The notes under the pieces: model-generated
What the model saw: only the letters and a program-made list of their open reading frames with translations
Database searches by the model: none
Told to the model about the DNA's origin: nothing
In this document: positions 11,468 through 21,331 of the stretch, one piece after another
Layout: each line of letters begins with the position of its first letter
Numbering within the stretch: position 1 is the stretch's first letter
Translations under genes and position numbers: made by a program
NCBI GenBank assembly: GCA_911728435.2
Contig: OU452204.1
Coordinates: 15,376,001-15,440,000, forward strand
DNA from: Apoderus coryli
Taxonomy: Eukaryota > Arthropoda > Insecta > Coleoptera > Attelabidae
Direction: 5' to 3'
Length of the DNA stretch: 64,000 nt

Positions 11468-13082
11468 ACTTTTTTAGATTGCATCAATTTTGACAATTTT
11501 TTTTTTCGAGTTTTAGGGCGTTTTATTATTATCATTTTTTCATATAGAAACTTCAAAAATTTCGAAAGCATTTGTTGTTATACAGGGGTGAACAAAAAGT
11601 TACAGTTTACTCTGAACTTTTCAACACCCTGTAGAAAAACTCACGACCGAATAATGATCTTTTTTACAATATTTTGAAGCCCCATCTTTACTGAACAACT
11701 TCTTTTTTGATTCATATCCATATCTGTATTGTTAAAGGAAATAATGCAATAATGCTTTATTAGGGTAGTAGATAGTAAAGTATCTTCAGGTTCTACAGCG
11801 GCCTTTTATCAGAAATCAACGGTATTGTTTGCCTCAATGTTTGCTAATTTCTCGCAGGTACATTCTATATATTTATGGTATTTGAGGTTTAGTGCGTACA
11901 GCTGAAAAAATCACAAGAATTTCTAATAAACATGTATCAAAAATTGTTCATAGGGACTTTCAAGTTCTTCTGGTTGTAATTCCAAAATCTGTTTAAATTA
12001 CCAATTGAAATTTATTACAGTTATTACATATCACAAACTCTATATTTAGAGCAAATAACCGATGTTCAGTATCTACAGAGTGATACATTTTCAAGGGTCG
12101 GGCCGTATGCGTGTTCTCCACCGAATGTTTAGTATCTTACCATTTTTATTAAATTTGGGATTTGCACTATTTGACAGAAAACCCAACGTACACAAAATGT
12201 TTTGAACGGTAGAAAAGGAAGATTAAATGTTTATTATATCTCCTTGTAATTTTCTCAGCTTCAGTTACATTTATTTTGCTTCCGGTTATATCGGAAGTTG
12301 ATATGAACTTGGTTATATGAAATAGAACATTTGACCTTACTAGTAAAACATTAATTGTTTATTAACTAAAGATAGTTGTAAGCAGTGGCGGTTGGTCCAT
12401 AAGGGCACGTGGGTACGTGCCCTACCTAAAAAATGGAGTAAAATAAGTAATTTTAGATTTTATACTTCGCAACCAGACCAGTGTGATTTCGTTAGAATTT
12501 CCTATAAAATTTTGCATTTGAAAATTTGAATCGAAGACGGCCCTGTCTATGATCACTCTTGCAGCGCGTCTATTCACGGTACTGAAACAGAACGTAGGTC
12601 TTAGTACATATTATTACGATGCTCTTGAACACAACATTTTTGCGCCTCTATTGTTTTCTTTTCTATCGCGTGCGAAAAACAGACAGCAATTCATCGCTAC
12701 GCTATAAGCTAGTAACAGTAGAAATTAAACGCGTTTGTGACGTCATATTAGGGGTGCGGCCCTACCCATCAGAATAAAATTTGTGCGTGTGGTGTTGTTG
12801 TTTTTGTTTTCGCGATCGCGCTTTTTGAGTATTATAAAATGAATATTTTGATTTTCAACAATTACAATAGTAAAGATGAATTCAATGCAATATATGAATG
12901 TAAATAATGTTAAATTAACGACGACCGAATAATGATTTTTTTGCAACATTTTGAAGCTCCGTCTTTTCTGAACAACTTGTTTTTTTAATTCATACCAATG
13001 TCTGTATTCTTAAAGGAAAAACACTGCTTTCAAAGAAATAACGCAATAATGCTTTATTAAAAAAAAAATTAAAAATAGTATA

Positions 13083-14085
13083 TTGTGCAACGAACATGGA
13101 ATGACATATATTTCCTACGAGTATGATCGTTTGCAGCATGAGCCGCAGGCGAGTGCTGCAATTCATACGAGTAGGAAATGGTCATTTCATGTGAGTTTCA
13201 CACTATACTTTTTCTACGACTGTTTTAATGCTTTGGAATAAATTAAACATAATTTTTAGGAAAATATTTGTTTTTCGAAACTTACTCTTGTTAGCGTATA
13301 AGCCTAAATACGATAAATTAGAAGTATTTAAATTGACTAGGTGGTGTTAAACTATATTCACTATCACTATTTATGTGTTTTGAAATTAGCGAAATACTTA
13401 ATTACAATTATTATTAAATAAATACCAAAACTGTCAATTTGGTGTTTGTATTTTTGGCGTTGCTATGGTGATTTTTCATGCCCGCCGCTACTTTTGTCAT
13501 TACCAGGAAATTTTACGCAGTTACAATTTACAATCGGGCCTGTTTTAAATGTTCATTTCACTATAGGTGAATATTTTTGAGTCTAAAATAGCTTGGTGAT
13601 GTTCCTCTTGTAGCAACGATATTATTTTTATTCAGCATTCACTGTTGTTATTTCTTTCGATCAGTAGAGTTAAACATTAAAGAATTAAAACAGGAGTAAT
13701 CAAATCCTAATTTATCGAAACATTGGGATGTGTACGAGCGGTAAAGCACAGCCAACTTTGCAATAGTTTATTATTTGTTCTACGACTGTCTTTAAATGCC
13801 TTTATTATATGTTCAATCATGATTTGACAATGTAGTACATTGTAATGCTGTTTGCTAGGCAACTAGTGGGAAATATTATTACGCACGTGTAAATGATAAA
13901 CAGCATTACAATTTTTAATTCTTTAATGTTTAACTCTACTGATCGAAAGAAATAACAACAGTGAATGCTGAATAAAAATAATATCGTTGCTACAAGAGGA
14001 ACATCACCAAGCTTTTTTAGACTCAAAAATATACACCTATATTGAAATGAACATTTAGAACAGGCCCGATTGTAAATTGTAACTG
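13083..14085. repeat. Nested repeat with 170-bp inverted arms
   Basis: The segments 13519-13687 and 13915-14084 are near-perfect inverted copies (for example CAGCATTCACTGTTGTTATT and its complement). They face each other around about 230 bp. The outer part 13083-13500 is related, in reverse orientation, to 54204-54680: both contain CTACTCGTATGA-type words, TTAACACCACCTAGTCAATT and TGACAAAAGTAGC or their complements. A short inverted pair at 13110-13172 (CCTACGAGTATGA and CATACGAGTAGG) marks one end. The open frame at 13817-14098 (minus) is a by-product of this repeat. The family is unknown; MITE or foldback element is the best guess. Confidence 0.65.
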
Positions 14086-14599
14086 AACAAAAAGGCACAC
14101 AAATTTAATTTCGAATTTAAATTCACTCGTTCTCATTTTAAACGTATATACCTAGCTATAGCTAAACTATGTACCTACCTATATATACCATTTTGCGAAA
14201 AGCAACAGTTATTGTGTTTGCAATTTGATCTCACACTAGAGTGAGCACACGGTAAATTCGTAAATTACTATAGAGAGGAATAGAAACTAAATTTAAATTA
14301 GTGGGTGCCAGTCAGGCAGATCTTTTTGCTAGCTGCCAGTGTCGCAGACCATGAGTTTTGGGGAACTAGAATGAAGATACAGATACCGCTTTCAAGTTGG
14401 CATTATTAGCTTCATAAATGAATGCTTGGTAAAGATGTAAAAAGTGTAATTAACACTACATTTTTTGTGAGAAGCGCAACGATCGATCCGTGGTTTTACA
14501 AAATATTCAACATTTAGAAAATGACAATGAATTCCTCCATATATAAATAGATTAATTGCATAAATATGTTTTAATCGAGCCCCGGTCTATAATATTCCC

Positions 14600-14978
14600 T
14601 TTAACCTTAATAATATAAATGATCACGATTCCCTTAAAAAGGTCTTGTCGGATATAATTTTGGAATTTGGTGAACTACTAGGAAATCCTTCTCTTATGCA
14701 ATTGCTTGGGAAAAGCTTTGCAGAAATGTCATAAAAAGTATTTCCCACTAGTTCACCAAATTTTTAAAATTTTATGTACGTTGACCATTTCTGTAGTAAC
14801 GGCAGAAAGAAGCTTCTCTAGTTTAAGATTAATTAAAAGTTATTTAAGATCCACCATCGCAGAAGATCGTCTAAATGAGTTAGCCTTATTGTATATTCAT
14901 AGATATGTTGAAGTAAATATTGAAAGTGTAATTAACCGTTTCACCAATAAAAAAAGAAGATTAGATTTTACAATTTAA
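14600..14978 (+). pseudogene. hAT transposase C-terminal dimerisation domain
   Basis: The frame at 14706-14978 reads on through VTAERSFSSLRLIKSYLRST, then EDRLNELALLYIHR. This is the hallmark of the hAT C-terminal dimerisation domain (ERSFS-L-R-IK-YLR-TM..RL..L). The upstream 100 bases continue in another frame (LSDIILEFGELLGNPSL), so there is a frameshift near 14705. Most of the protein, including the DDE catalytic core and BED finger, is missing. It lies inside the hAT element 12383-15326 on its sense strand. It is not functional. Confidence 0.88.
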
Positions 14979-15326
14979 CTTTTGGGTGTTATAATTTTTT
15001 TCGTATGAATACTCATGTATATGTTTTTTTTATTTATGTTTTATGTATTTTGTTTTTGTGTGATCTACGAGTTGTTTCAGTTTTGTTTATTTTTTTTTGT
15101 TTCAAATTTAGAATTGTTTAGTTTCTTTTAATATACCCATAAAAAGTTAACAAACGTATTTCCTTTAAATTTTATCTCCATGTTCCTCGTCATGCCCGAT
15201 CAGTAACATATTTTATAAAGTCTTATCCGCATACGTGACAATTTTTTTACAAGTATATTCAATATATCTTAAAACTTGACCTTTGGGGATGCGCCCTCCC
15301 AAGTTCAAATCCTAAAGCCGCCACTG

Positions 15327-16114
15327 CTTCCGGAGGCATTTCAAAAACAAGACGGACATTTCTATATTTTGTGTTAAATCTTCGTGGTAAGTAAAGCTAA
15401 AACCAGGATTCTCTTTTAAGTACTGGATTATAGAGTATTTTATCGGTATTTTAAATATAATTTGATAATATTTTTGATATTTTCAAAATAACTTTGGTTT
15501 GAAGTTCATGCGCAACAATCATTTAAAACTGACAACACTGAATGTCAATATATCTTGCAATTTTGTATCAATTTGGATTATTTTGTTGTTTGTTTTTACG
15601 CGTTTATTTAAAGTGAGTTGTGGTTTCAAAATGAATTCTGCTAAGCTGAAAATATCTGCAAATTTCATCATAAATACATAATTCAAAATAAAAAAACCGA
15701 GGTCATTACATGGCGAGATAAAGAAGCTGCAGGACTACTTGTGTCCTATGCTCAACCTTGGAATACCAAATAGACATGAAATCGTTGTTCTTGAGATGGC
15801 AAACAAAAAACTTGTTGTCGTGTAGTTCTCGGGTCCGGCTGAATAATCTGGAAAAGCACACTCTGTCGATCTTGTGGTTCCTATCATCGGGTGGTTGGCA
15901 GGCATACCCCATACGATGGCAAATAATTTAGCAGGCATATTTATTAGATTCTCACTTACTAATCGTACTGCGTATTTTCTATTCTAGAAGTTTTAGGCAA
16001 ATAATAATTATTATAGTTATTGGAGATTTATTTATTTTCTTAATATTTCAATGATACTTAAATTGGGACAATAGTGTTTTTTTTTTCACTGCAGCCTCCC
16101 CGTATTTTTATAAT
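15327..16114. other. Unassigned sequence
   Basis: Open frames at 15706-15938 (minus, two overlapping) and 15499-15681 (plus) show no domain. The minus frames could belong to the LINE scrap that begins at 16115, but I could not connect them. Confidence 0.3.
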
Positions 16115-16595
16115 ATGCCACCGAATCAATACAACTCTGTATCCTCCACTAACTTGTGGACTTTAGTTATTGTTGGGTGTCAATATCTGCCGCCGCAATA
16201 CATTGACATATCCCATGGAAAGCTGCAACTACCCCATATTATACAATCTACCTTGCAGGTCCCCGTTAGCAGCCGCATCTTATTTAGGTGGTTTTTCAGG
16301 GAACATTGCCCGGTGAGAAGTTCTATGGTTTTTAGCAATTCTCCAGTGCCTTTTGTTGCTGTACCAGTCATGTTACCAATATCTTTGGTGCTCACTTTTG
16401 GCCCAATGTCTCAGCAGTTTCGGCGCCTTTTTTGTTTTTGACAAGGCAGGCTTCGGGCCATTATATGGGGTTTTAGAGACATGTCTAGCCAGCCAATCTT
16501 CGCTCTCTTTGCCTTCGCCAAGGCCCTAAGTTCTCTTCGGTATATGAAATTATCTCTAGTGACAAAATTTATATAGTGAAAACTAGACCACAACT
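16115..16595 (-). pseudogene. LINE ORF2 scrap downstream of RNase H (tentative)
   Basis: Minus-strand frames 16180-16395 and 16411-16593 contain IELLTGQCSLKNHLNKMRL. This resembles the LLTGHC-L--HL--- segment that follows the RNase H domain in I/R1-type insect LINEs. A Lys/Arg-rich stretch precedes it (CQKQKRRRNC). Two frames and a stop show decay. The plus-strand ORF at 16115-16441 is its shadow. The assignment is tentative because no RT block is present. Confidence 0.45.
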
Positions 16596-16872
16596 TAAGA
16601 TTAGATGTAACAGCTGGAACAGCATATGTGTAATCGTAATGTTACTTCTGATAAAATAAAATTATTAAAGTCTGTTAATTATTGCAAAGACGCCTGAGCA
16701 TTTACTGCTTATTTTTCGACCAATCAGAGCGCAGCATGTACACAGCATATTATGATATACAGTGAGCACGAGAAGGTTGGAAAAATTCAATAAAATCTGT
16801 TTGAGACAAAGAAAACAAAGTCCATCGGACACGTCCACCTTATGTTTAGAGTGCGCAAATTTTGACATATAA

Positions 16873-17531
16873 ATGTGTCATGTGACGTCATCGGTGTCCC
16901 AAATTATGACGTCATCGTATTTTTTTTTAATTCTAAGTCCCACTATTGATAGCGCCATTCGAAAGAGCTCAATTTTCTGCAAATAGAAAGATGTTTATTT
17001 GGTATATTGGTTACATAACAATTTTTTTGTGAAAAATATTTCGTTTATTTTTAACAGTAGGTAACTTACGTATTACAGTATTCGTCTATTTATTTACTGC
17101 TAACAAGAAAAATTAAATACACCAACAAATGGTTGCAAATGGTAGAACGAAGCCTTGCGAAACGCTCCAATAAAAACATAAGTTTCTTTGGTATTTTTTT
17201 AACTGTCCGATCATTATTTGGTGTACGTTGCACAGTTTTCTTTGATCACTCCCAAAATGCTAAATAATGTAATAAGAGAATTGAAATATTATCGTCTTGG
17301 TAATAGTTAGAAAGTAATTGGCAGCAGTTTGAATTAAATAAGTTGGCAAATATTGTAATAAAAAGTTATAAAAATAAATACATTTTTTTTTTCACGAAAT
17401 GTGTTATGTAACCTGTACCAATCTTCGTTCTGTACGCAGAAAAATGAGCTCTTCCAAATGGCTCTAACAAAAGTGGGGCATAAAAAAATTATGATGACGT
17501 CATAATTTCAGACACCAATGATGTCACATCA
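16873..17531. mobile_element. MITE-like element with long inverted ends rich in TGACGTCA
   Basis: The left part (16873-17100) and right part (17400-17531) are imperfect inverted copies over roughly 100-170 bp. Matching words include GAAAGAGCTCAATTTTCTGC on the left and the complement of GAGCTCTTCC and AAAAATGAGC on the right. GGTTACATAACA on the left also pairs with TGTTATGTAACC on the right. Each end carries TGACGTCA-type palindromes: 16881-16888 and 16907-16914 on the left, one at about 17494-17501 on the right with a diverged one at 17519-17526. No protein is encoded. No target duplication was established. Confidence 0.65.
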
Positions 17532-19545
17532 TCACTGTCATAGTCGATTGAATAGACACTTGTATTTCGTGAACACTAGTTCCATAGTTATATTATTACA
17601 TTTTAATAGTCAAAACTTCATTAAAAGTTTTGTATGTCATCCGAAAGCTATTGATACGTCTCTGTACAGTTTCAAGGATCTCTTGAACTACATTTGATAC
17701 AGATCACTTACTTAGAGATATCAGTTTTATGGTAACAAAATACCACTAAATACTTGACACTTTTAGTAATTTTTCGAGCCACTGGACTTGGGCATATAAT
17801 AGTGTAATCGATATGGCTCTCTGTGGAACTCCCCTTTCATTTCATTTTCGACTTAGTGCGACAACGGCCTAACTGCCTATAAACCTGTAAATTGTAGAAA
17901 AAGGTTGAATAGAGCATTACGATTTCCGATTGTGTAACTTACACAAAATCAACGGCTTGTAATAGAAGGGCATTCCAACGTAGGTATAATAGTCAACACA
18001 CACTGTGCTACGTACAATTATTCATATAACTAGCTGAGCCTTAACCGATCTGTATATCCTGTATAAAAGAGTTCGATTGACAGGCACGCATTGGGGCTGC
18101 CATTCAGGTATATAAAAGGGCAATTTGTAAATTTCAATGCATGCCACGTGTCATCGAATCCGAGGAATGCACAACAGCTCACATGTGATGACTTAAGACA
18201 CACGTATTATGCGAACATTTGGTCTTCAGTACGACAAATTTTTGTTTAGTCTACGGTAGGTATTTGGTGTAAATTTTTGAAGCAGCTGGTAATGTTTTAT
18301 TTTTGGAATGGAATTGATTATGTCTTGGATTTATGAGAGTAAGTGTTGGCAAATGGTTTCTAATTCGTTACATTTATAATTTAGACACCAAAATATGCTT
18401 GTATTTTGCGGATTGTCAAAATATATTAACAGGGGCATATTCAGATTAAAAAAAAATCGTTTGGTATTATGAATATGTTCACTAACAACAACATAACGGT
18501 TCTAACGTTTTGTTTATTTTTTATTTCTGCATGATCTTTCCAAATACTTCTAGACTACGAACTACCGGACTATATAGACTAATTTTTGCCAAAACGCACA
18601 AACACGTAAATAGCTTCTCTATCAAGCGATTTTTTAGGGTGGGCATTATTTTGTGCCGTCAGTATTCTTCAATATCATCCGGATATTCTTCTTGAGTCCT
18701 ATCGACTAAATAACTACTTAGGTTTACCCAACCCCTGCTTCGCTGACCTGCCTATGCGTTAGAAATATGTGAATTTTTCAATCACAACTAGATATATTAG
18801 GTAGGTATGTATTCGTGTGATAAATTTATCCCTATGCTAAAAAACCTTTAATCTTAAAAGCAGGCCTACACAAAGACAAACATTCAACACACCTATTTGA
18901 ATAATAATATAAACAACAAACACTTGTGCATATTTACAATACCATGTTTCACTTTAATTTAGATATGCCAATTTTGGTAACATGTTGCGCCCATAACCTT
19001 TTTGAAATATTGCTTACTTTATTTTTATTTGTGATAAGATTGCTTTTGTGTTTATGCACGATAGGGTTGATATTTTCTGAAGTTATAACAACGTCAAGAT
19101 TTATGATGCTCTATTATAGAAAACACGTTAATATACAGTAACCCACAAGCAACATTCCCATTAATTGTATCCAGTGATGCCAATTAGAGAAATGACGCAG
19201 GAATTTTGCGTACTTAACTTTAAACAAAAAATGAAGAGGAGCTCGGATCTGTTAGAAGAATAAAGAATAAGAGTCATTATTTGTATACCAGGCACAATTT
19301 TCGTTTCTAGATAGATGTTAAATGTGGATACACAAAAATGCAAGCCCACCCATTCCATGAATACTATAAAGTTGAAAATTGCGTTGCTACTATCACATTG
19401 ACATCATAACATTCATTCTTTGCTTAAAACAATCTTCTGATAATTCTTGAACTGCATTTAATCTGAAAGGATTGGGCATATTTATGTATAAAAAAAACAT
19501 GCAGAGAAGAGACAAGTGGTTTCAACAAAAATTCAACATTCTAAA
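17532..19545. other. Unassigned sequence with a possible core promoter
   Basis: No coding region was recognised. The open frames at 18510-18695 and 18926-19141 are hydrophobic AT-rich translations without features. Two TATA-like boxes (TATAAAAG at about 18061 and 18113) are the only suggestive signals. Confidence 0.3.
18058..18145 (+). promoter_or_regulatory. Possible TATA-type core promoter
   Basis: TATAAAAGAG at about 18061 and TATATAAAAGGGC at about 18111 are good TATA boxes. TCAG at about 18104 and TCAATG at about 18138 sit roughly at the initiator distance. CACGTG is close downstream. There is no recognisable gene after it, so this may be chance in AT-rich DNA. Confidence 0.22.
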
Positions 19546-19652
19546 GAAGTAGTCCATGTCGAAGTGGAGTAGAATAATTATATATTCTTGAAATAAAAAT
19601 CTACCTCCACACAATAAATTTTAATAGATACCTCCAATAAATTACATATGTC

Positions 19653-19703
19653 GATAATTACCAAACATGTTTCGCAGCACCGGGCGCATCATCAGTGATT
19701 ATC
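19653..19703 (-). ncRNA. Hammerhead ribozyme, type I (copy H2)
   Basis: The minus strand has core CUGAUGA plus U, stem II beginning GCG and ending UGC (one C/C mismatch), GAAA, stem III ACAUGU and cleavage triplet GUU (between plus 19664 and 19663). Stem I pairs AUCA with UGGU, then has a three-base internal loop (AAU), then GAUA with UAUC. The internal loop in stem I is typical of natural type I ribozymes, where it contacts loop II. The weakened stem II suggests some decay. Confidence 0.75.
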
Positions 19704-20437
19704 AAAAATTCTTACGAAAAGCTATATCTTATTATCATTACATGTTACTATTGTTTAGGAATATTTATCAATTCTGGAAATAAGGATGCACATGTTATTT
19801 TAATTGTATTATAATGATTTTTAACTTCCAAACTTACCATTGTGTGCAAAAAAAAAAAAAAATTATTATTATTCAGTCATAAATTTTGTTTATTATTAAG
19901 TATTAAATTTTAGTTAAGACGTTAAAAACTCCTATTATTCATAATATGAGCTTTTATAATTATCTCTCACACAGCAATGGCGTTTTAAAAATTCTCAAAA
20001 AGAGATTTGATGTAATGTTGATGTTGTATTCTAGGATACAACATCAACATTACATCTATCCAATACATACAAAATCTCTTTTTGAGAAGCCATTGCTGTG
20101 TGAGAGTGCAATCAATTAAGAACGATTTTTGATAAATTAAAAATTTTTTCAATGATTTACAAAAAGAAAAGTATAATAATTATAAAAGCTCATATTATGA
20201 ATAATAGGAGTTTTTAATGTCTTAATTTTAATGTCTTAACTAAAATTTAATACTTAATAATAAAAAAATGTTATGACTAAATAATAATAAACCACAATGG
20301 TAAGTTTGGAAGTTAAAAATCATTATAATACAATTAAAATAACATGTGCATCCTTCTTTCCAGCATTGATAAATATTCCTAAACAATAATAACATGTAAT
20401 AATAATAAGATATAGCTTTTCGTAAGAATTTTTGAGA
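19704..20437. repeat. Near-perfect palindrome, arms of about 330-400 bp
   Basis: The left arm contains AGCTATATCTTATTATC, TTTTTAACTTCCAAACTTACC, ACTCCTATTATTCATAATATG and CACACAGCAATGGC. The right arm carries the complements of all four in reverse order. The central segment around 20037 (GATGTTGTAT, CTAG, ATACAACATC) has almost no spacer. The right arm has extra bases at about 20108-20165. Such a structure would fold into one long hairpin RNA if transcribed. The minus frame 20240-20473 is a by-product. Confidence 0.88.
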
Positions 20438-20593
20438 ACCAAGAATATAAAAATTCAACAGTTTGCTCTTCATCTAGGAAAGGTTCTTAATTTACTTTTC
20501 AACTATTAGATGCTGTAATTTTGATTCATTCGTGTCAAAAATTTAATTTTATGAAGCATTTTGTTCTTTTTGCTATTTCAAATGTCTTATTAG

Positions 20594-20652
20594 GTATTCG
20601 AAGGTCCCTGATAGTGAGTTTTTATGCAGTCGAAACATGAATACCAAATATT
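20594..20652 (+). ncRNA. Degenerate hammerhead-like motif
   Basis: GGTATTC at 20594 and GAATACC at about 20645 are perfect complements and could form stem I. Between them are CCTGATAG, in place of CUGAUGA, and CGAAACATG, in place of the conserved 3' core. The core substitution should abolish activity. It may be an old relic of the family found nearby. Confidence 0.28.
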
Positions 20653-21279
20653 GTATTATAATAAAGATAATGTCAGTAGAGCCAGACTCTCCTAAATCCT
20701 AATCACTCTACTGTCAGAAAGCGTAGAATATTTTGCCATCATCTATTACTCATTGTGCTGCTCATCATTGAGTGATGTTAAAGTTCTCAATCTTAAGATT
20801 TAAATCCGTAACGTGATTAGTTTTCGAGATAGAGCCGGCGTACACTGGGGCCAAAAACCCAAAAAGTTGGCAATAAATCAAAAAACTAAATATCAAATAC
20901 ACCTAATCTAATATTATTTATCAATGCACGATACCTTCTGGCATAATAAACGCAATGAATGAGGTCACTAACCTCATTCAGTTCATCGTCACACGTCTCA
21001 GTCGATGTTCATTGGTTGCAAAGACTATACGTAAATTGTTACTGGGTAAATTTTAACCTATTTTTGTGTTTTGCTTAATTTAGATTATCTCAATTTTGTT
21101 AAACTTAGGAAATGGAACTTTCAAGTTCAAGTATGTGTTGTTATATAAATCAGTATAAACGTATAGACTAGTTAATATAAATTTATAAACATGGGTTCAA
21201 GCAAAAGTATGGTAATATTTTAAAATTTTTAAAAATTCTGAAAAATATAAAGGCTATTAGTTATATTTAACAAAAGAAA
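20653..21279. other. Unassigned sequence
   Basis: No gene was seen. A short tandem duplication of TCATTCAGT/ACCTCATT-like words occurs near 20960-20980. Confidence 0.3.
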
Positions 21280-21331
21280 CTTGTCTTGTGGTTCTTCCAC
21301 AACTGATGAGCCGAATTTAAGGCGAAACAAG
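21280..21331 (+). ncRNA. Hammerhead ribozyme, type III, canonical
   Basis: A complete hammerhead in the type III arrangement (open stem III) fits without mismatch. Stem III is CUUGU (21280-21284) with ACAAG (21327-21331). The cleavage triplet is GUC, with cleavage after 21285. Stem I is UUGUGG (21286-21291) with CCACAA (21297-21302) closing a UUCUU loop. The core CUGAUGA is at 21303-21309. Stem II is GCC (21310-21312) with GGC (21321-21323). GAAA starts at 21324. All invariant residues are present. Type III hammerheads in animals are known from cave-cricket satellite DNA. Only one unit is visible here, so the host repeat is unknown. Confidence 0.85.

Larger units (their letters stand above)
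11032..12382. repeat. Long interspersed repeat, copy A (paralogue of 44512-45704)
   Basis: Apart from the HHR insertion at 11099-11467, this interval matches 44512-45704 nearly continuously. Examples are ATTGCATCAATTTTGAC at 11481 and 44575, GACCGAATAATGATC at 11644 and 44740, and GCAATAATGCTTTATTAG at about 11745 and 44840. Similarity continues into the hAT end at 12383/45705. Copy B has its own insertion at 45449-45670, absent here. No protein coding was recognised. A third partial copy starts at 12919. Confidence 0.85.
12383..15326 (+). mobile_element. hAT-type transposon with nested repeats, copy A
   Basis: The left end CAGTGGCGG at 12383 and right end CCGCCACTG at 15318-15326 are inverted and fit hAT-type termini. 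The first 530 bp match copy B at 45705-46260. The last 300 bp match a deletion derivative at 53287-53878. Between them lie a partial third copy of the long repeat (12919-13070), a second repeat family (about 13083-13870 and 13900-14085) and the C-terminal transposase fragment at 14600-14978. The flanking eight bases do not match (GTTGTAAG versus CTTCCGGA), so the two ends may not come from one original insertion, or one flank has been rearranged. Confidence 0.7.
19546..20445 (-). mobile_element. Hammerhead-ribozyme element with a large palindrome (copy H2)
   Basis: The element opens with GAAGTAGTCCAT (19546), a block shared with copies at 26868, 42529 and (reversed) about 32790. ACCTCCACACAATAAATTTTAA follows, then a hammerhead at 19653-19703. 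Beyond the ribozyme, 19704-20037 is repeated in inverted order as 20038-20437, forming a near-perfect palindrome of about 730 bp centred near 20037. The right arm lacks the ribozyme. No protein is encoded. It is probably an inverted-dimer form of the same family as 11099-11467. Confidence 0.72.

Noticed and set aside
16115..16441. Plus-strand 108-residue protein
   Set aside because: The opposite strand carries a better, LINE-like reading, so this frame is a shadow.
20594..20652. Seventh hammerhead of the ACAUGU family
   Set aside because: CUGAUAG replaces CUGAUGA and stem II does not pair well. It is kept only as a low-confidence relic.
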